Assembly (NCBI GenBank): GCA_023136145.1
Contig: JAGLRU010000439.1
Location: forward strand, 1-6,407
Direction of reading: 5' to 3'
From: Alphaproteobacteria bacterium
GTDB taxonomy: Bacteria > Pseudomonadota > Alphaproteobacteria > Micavibrionales > UBA2020
DNA length: 6,407 nt
The notes under the pieces were generated by a model, which did no database searches, was not told the DNA's origin, and saw nothing but the letters and a program-made list of their open reading frames with translations. Made by a program: the position numbers and the translations under genes. This document shows positions 5,662 to 6,407 of this stretch, in pieces. Positions within the stretch are counted from its first letter, which is position 1, and each line of letters begins with the position of its first letter.

Positions 5662-6407
5662 TTAGCTCTCCTTTGTAGGACGAATGGGGATACTATTTCC
5701 TTGGGTGGAGCTTATCATTTTCACTGTTCCTGTACCACCCTCGACAAAAAGCCAGACGATTTCTCCATTTTGGACGGCTTTGCTTATCTGAGAGAAAAAT
5801 TTGCTGCCGAGCGTGGTGACAGCCGGGATATTTCTTTCCCGCGCGACGGTGCAGGCATGTGATAAAATACCGCCTTCAGCAAACAAAAGTGTGTCGGCAT
5901 GTTCGAAAATTTCGGTGGTTTCAGGTCTTGCGTACCGAAAAACAAGAATAAGCGGTGCTTTGTATTTTTCCCTTAGTTCAATAAACTCGCTTGCATCGGT
6001 ATTGTTAGTGACCGGAACGGCGATGCCAGTGACATTTCCGGTGCAAACAGATAGACCATTCCATTGTTTTGCCTTCGATGCTGTAGCTGGAGAAATTTTC
6101 TTTCGTTTGGTTTTGGATGGAGGTGTATCCCAGAAATAATCGAGCAGATTTTCCTGAATGGAATCGTTGTCAATTCTATCAGGAAAAAATTCTTTCCATA
6201 CTGACGATATGTTTGTTCTGCGTATTTGCACCATTTGTATTTGTGAAACGGTTTTTTTATATTTTTTCGGAATCTCTATGGAACCAGCAAGCCATCCTGC
6301 GATAGAGCGATTATCCAGTCCGATCCGCATAACGAGTGCTTGCAGTATGAGGCCAAGCGCGATGCTTTCCGCTATATCTGTTGTTCCCGGACGTTGCAGG
6401 TATCTGA
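5662..6407 (-). CDS. C-terminal part of a PEP-utilising enzyme with phosphohistidine swivelling domain (5' end outside the window)
   Basis: The frame is open from the stop at 5662-5664 to the right edge. An ATG at 6330 is internal: in-frame sense codons (RYLQRPGTTDIAESIALGLI...) continue upstream of it without a stop, so the gene is cut by the window. About 247 residues are visible. The last 130 or so match the PEP-utilising mobile domain: a G-N-V-T-G-I-A entry strand, ILVFRYARPETTE, then EGGILSHACTVARERNIPAV, in which the His coded at 5857-5859 is the phosphorylated residue, and a closing NGEIVWLFVEGGTGTV strand pair. The swivel domain is at the very C-terminus with no PEP-binding barrel after it, as in rifampin phosphotransferases rather than PEP synthase or PPDK. 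The substrate cannot be told because the ATP-binding part is missing. It lies 9 bases upstream of the sigma factor gene, probably in the same operon. Confidence 0.85.
   Translation of the reverse strand, partial: RYLQRPGTTDIAESIALGLILQALVMRIGLDNRSIAGWLAGSIEIPKKYKKTVSQIQMVQIRRTNISSVWKEFFPDRIDNDSIQENLLDYFWDTPPSKTKRKKISPATASKAKQWNGLSVCTGNVTGIAVPVTNNTDASEFIELREKYKAPLILVFRYARPETTEIFEHADTLLFAEGGILSHACTVARERNIPAVTTLGSKFFSQISKAVQNGEIVWLFVEGGTGTVKMISSTQGNSIPIRPTKES

Noticed and set aside
5680..5730. ECF-type autoregulatory promoter (GGAAC at 5726-5722 on the minus strand) in front of the sigma gene
   Set aside because: The matching CGTC-like -10 is not at the expected 16-17 base distance. A five-base match alone is likely chance within coding sequence.
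5311..6139. Plus-strand open frames of 183 and 112 codons
   Set aside because: They are antisense to the sigma factor and the PEP-utilising enzyme genes, both of which have unmistakable family motifs.
5662..6330. Complete 222-residue gene starting at the ATG at 6330
   Set aside because: The frame stays open upstream to the window edge with plausible coding sequence, and no ribosome binding site precedes this ATG. The gene is therefore partial.

Overview
The window most likely comes from an AT-leaning alphaproteobacterium. The YraN-family protein at the left end has the alphaproteobacterial form of that family (GEIDLI and FVEVK motifs, and a C-terminal FDAL...WPKHIRNAW-type ending). It is followed by a BON-domain lipoprotein of the DolP/YraP type, a pairing also known from the E. 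coli yraN/dolP neighbourhood. The sigma factor fused-operon arrangement on the right is, to my knowledge, also common in Alphaproteobacteria. The genus cannot be named from this sequence.

Layout. The left 1.7 kb is on the plus strand: a possible 3' tail of an upstream gene (1-66), yraN (63-404), a dolP-like lipoprotein gene (432-1067), a gene-poor gap of about 200 bp ending in a good intrinsic terminator (1201-1254), and a small four-helix membrane protein of unknown function (1270-1698). Everything from 1719 to the right edge is on the minus strand and converges on it. In transcription order (right to left) these are: the 3' part of a PEP-utilising enzyme with a C-terminal phosphohistidine swivelling domain (5662-6407, cut by the window edge), an ECF sigma factor (5095-5652), a YfbK-like VWA protein with an N-terminal cytoplasmic segment and a membrane anchor (2766-5102), a strong intrinsic terminator (2716-2751), and a membrane M48 metallopeptidase (1719-2699).

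How they may work together. The sigma factor and VWA genes overlap by 8 bp, so they are co-translated. The VWA protein has the layout expected of a membrane-bound partner of the sigma factor: about 64 residues inside the cell, one membrane helix, a long linker and a periplasmic VWA domain with an intact MIDAS site. It lacks the usual zinc anti-sigma motif, so an anti-sigma role is inference. A second strong ribosome binding site and ATG lie exactly at the start of its membrane helix, which could yield a form without the cytoplasmic part. The M48 peptidase gene begins only a few bases after the U-tract of the operon terminator. The plus-strand membrane protein gene is arranged in the same way behind its own terminator.

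I see no RNA genes, CRISPR arrays, insertion sequences or attachment sites. The most unusual signals are the dual-start VWA/sigma module, the two genes whose ribosome binding sites abut terminators, and the repeat- and palindrome-bearing linker inside the VWA gene.
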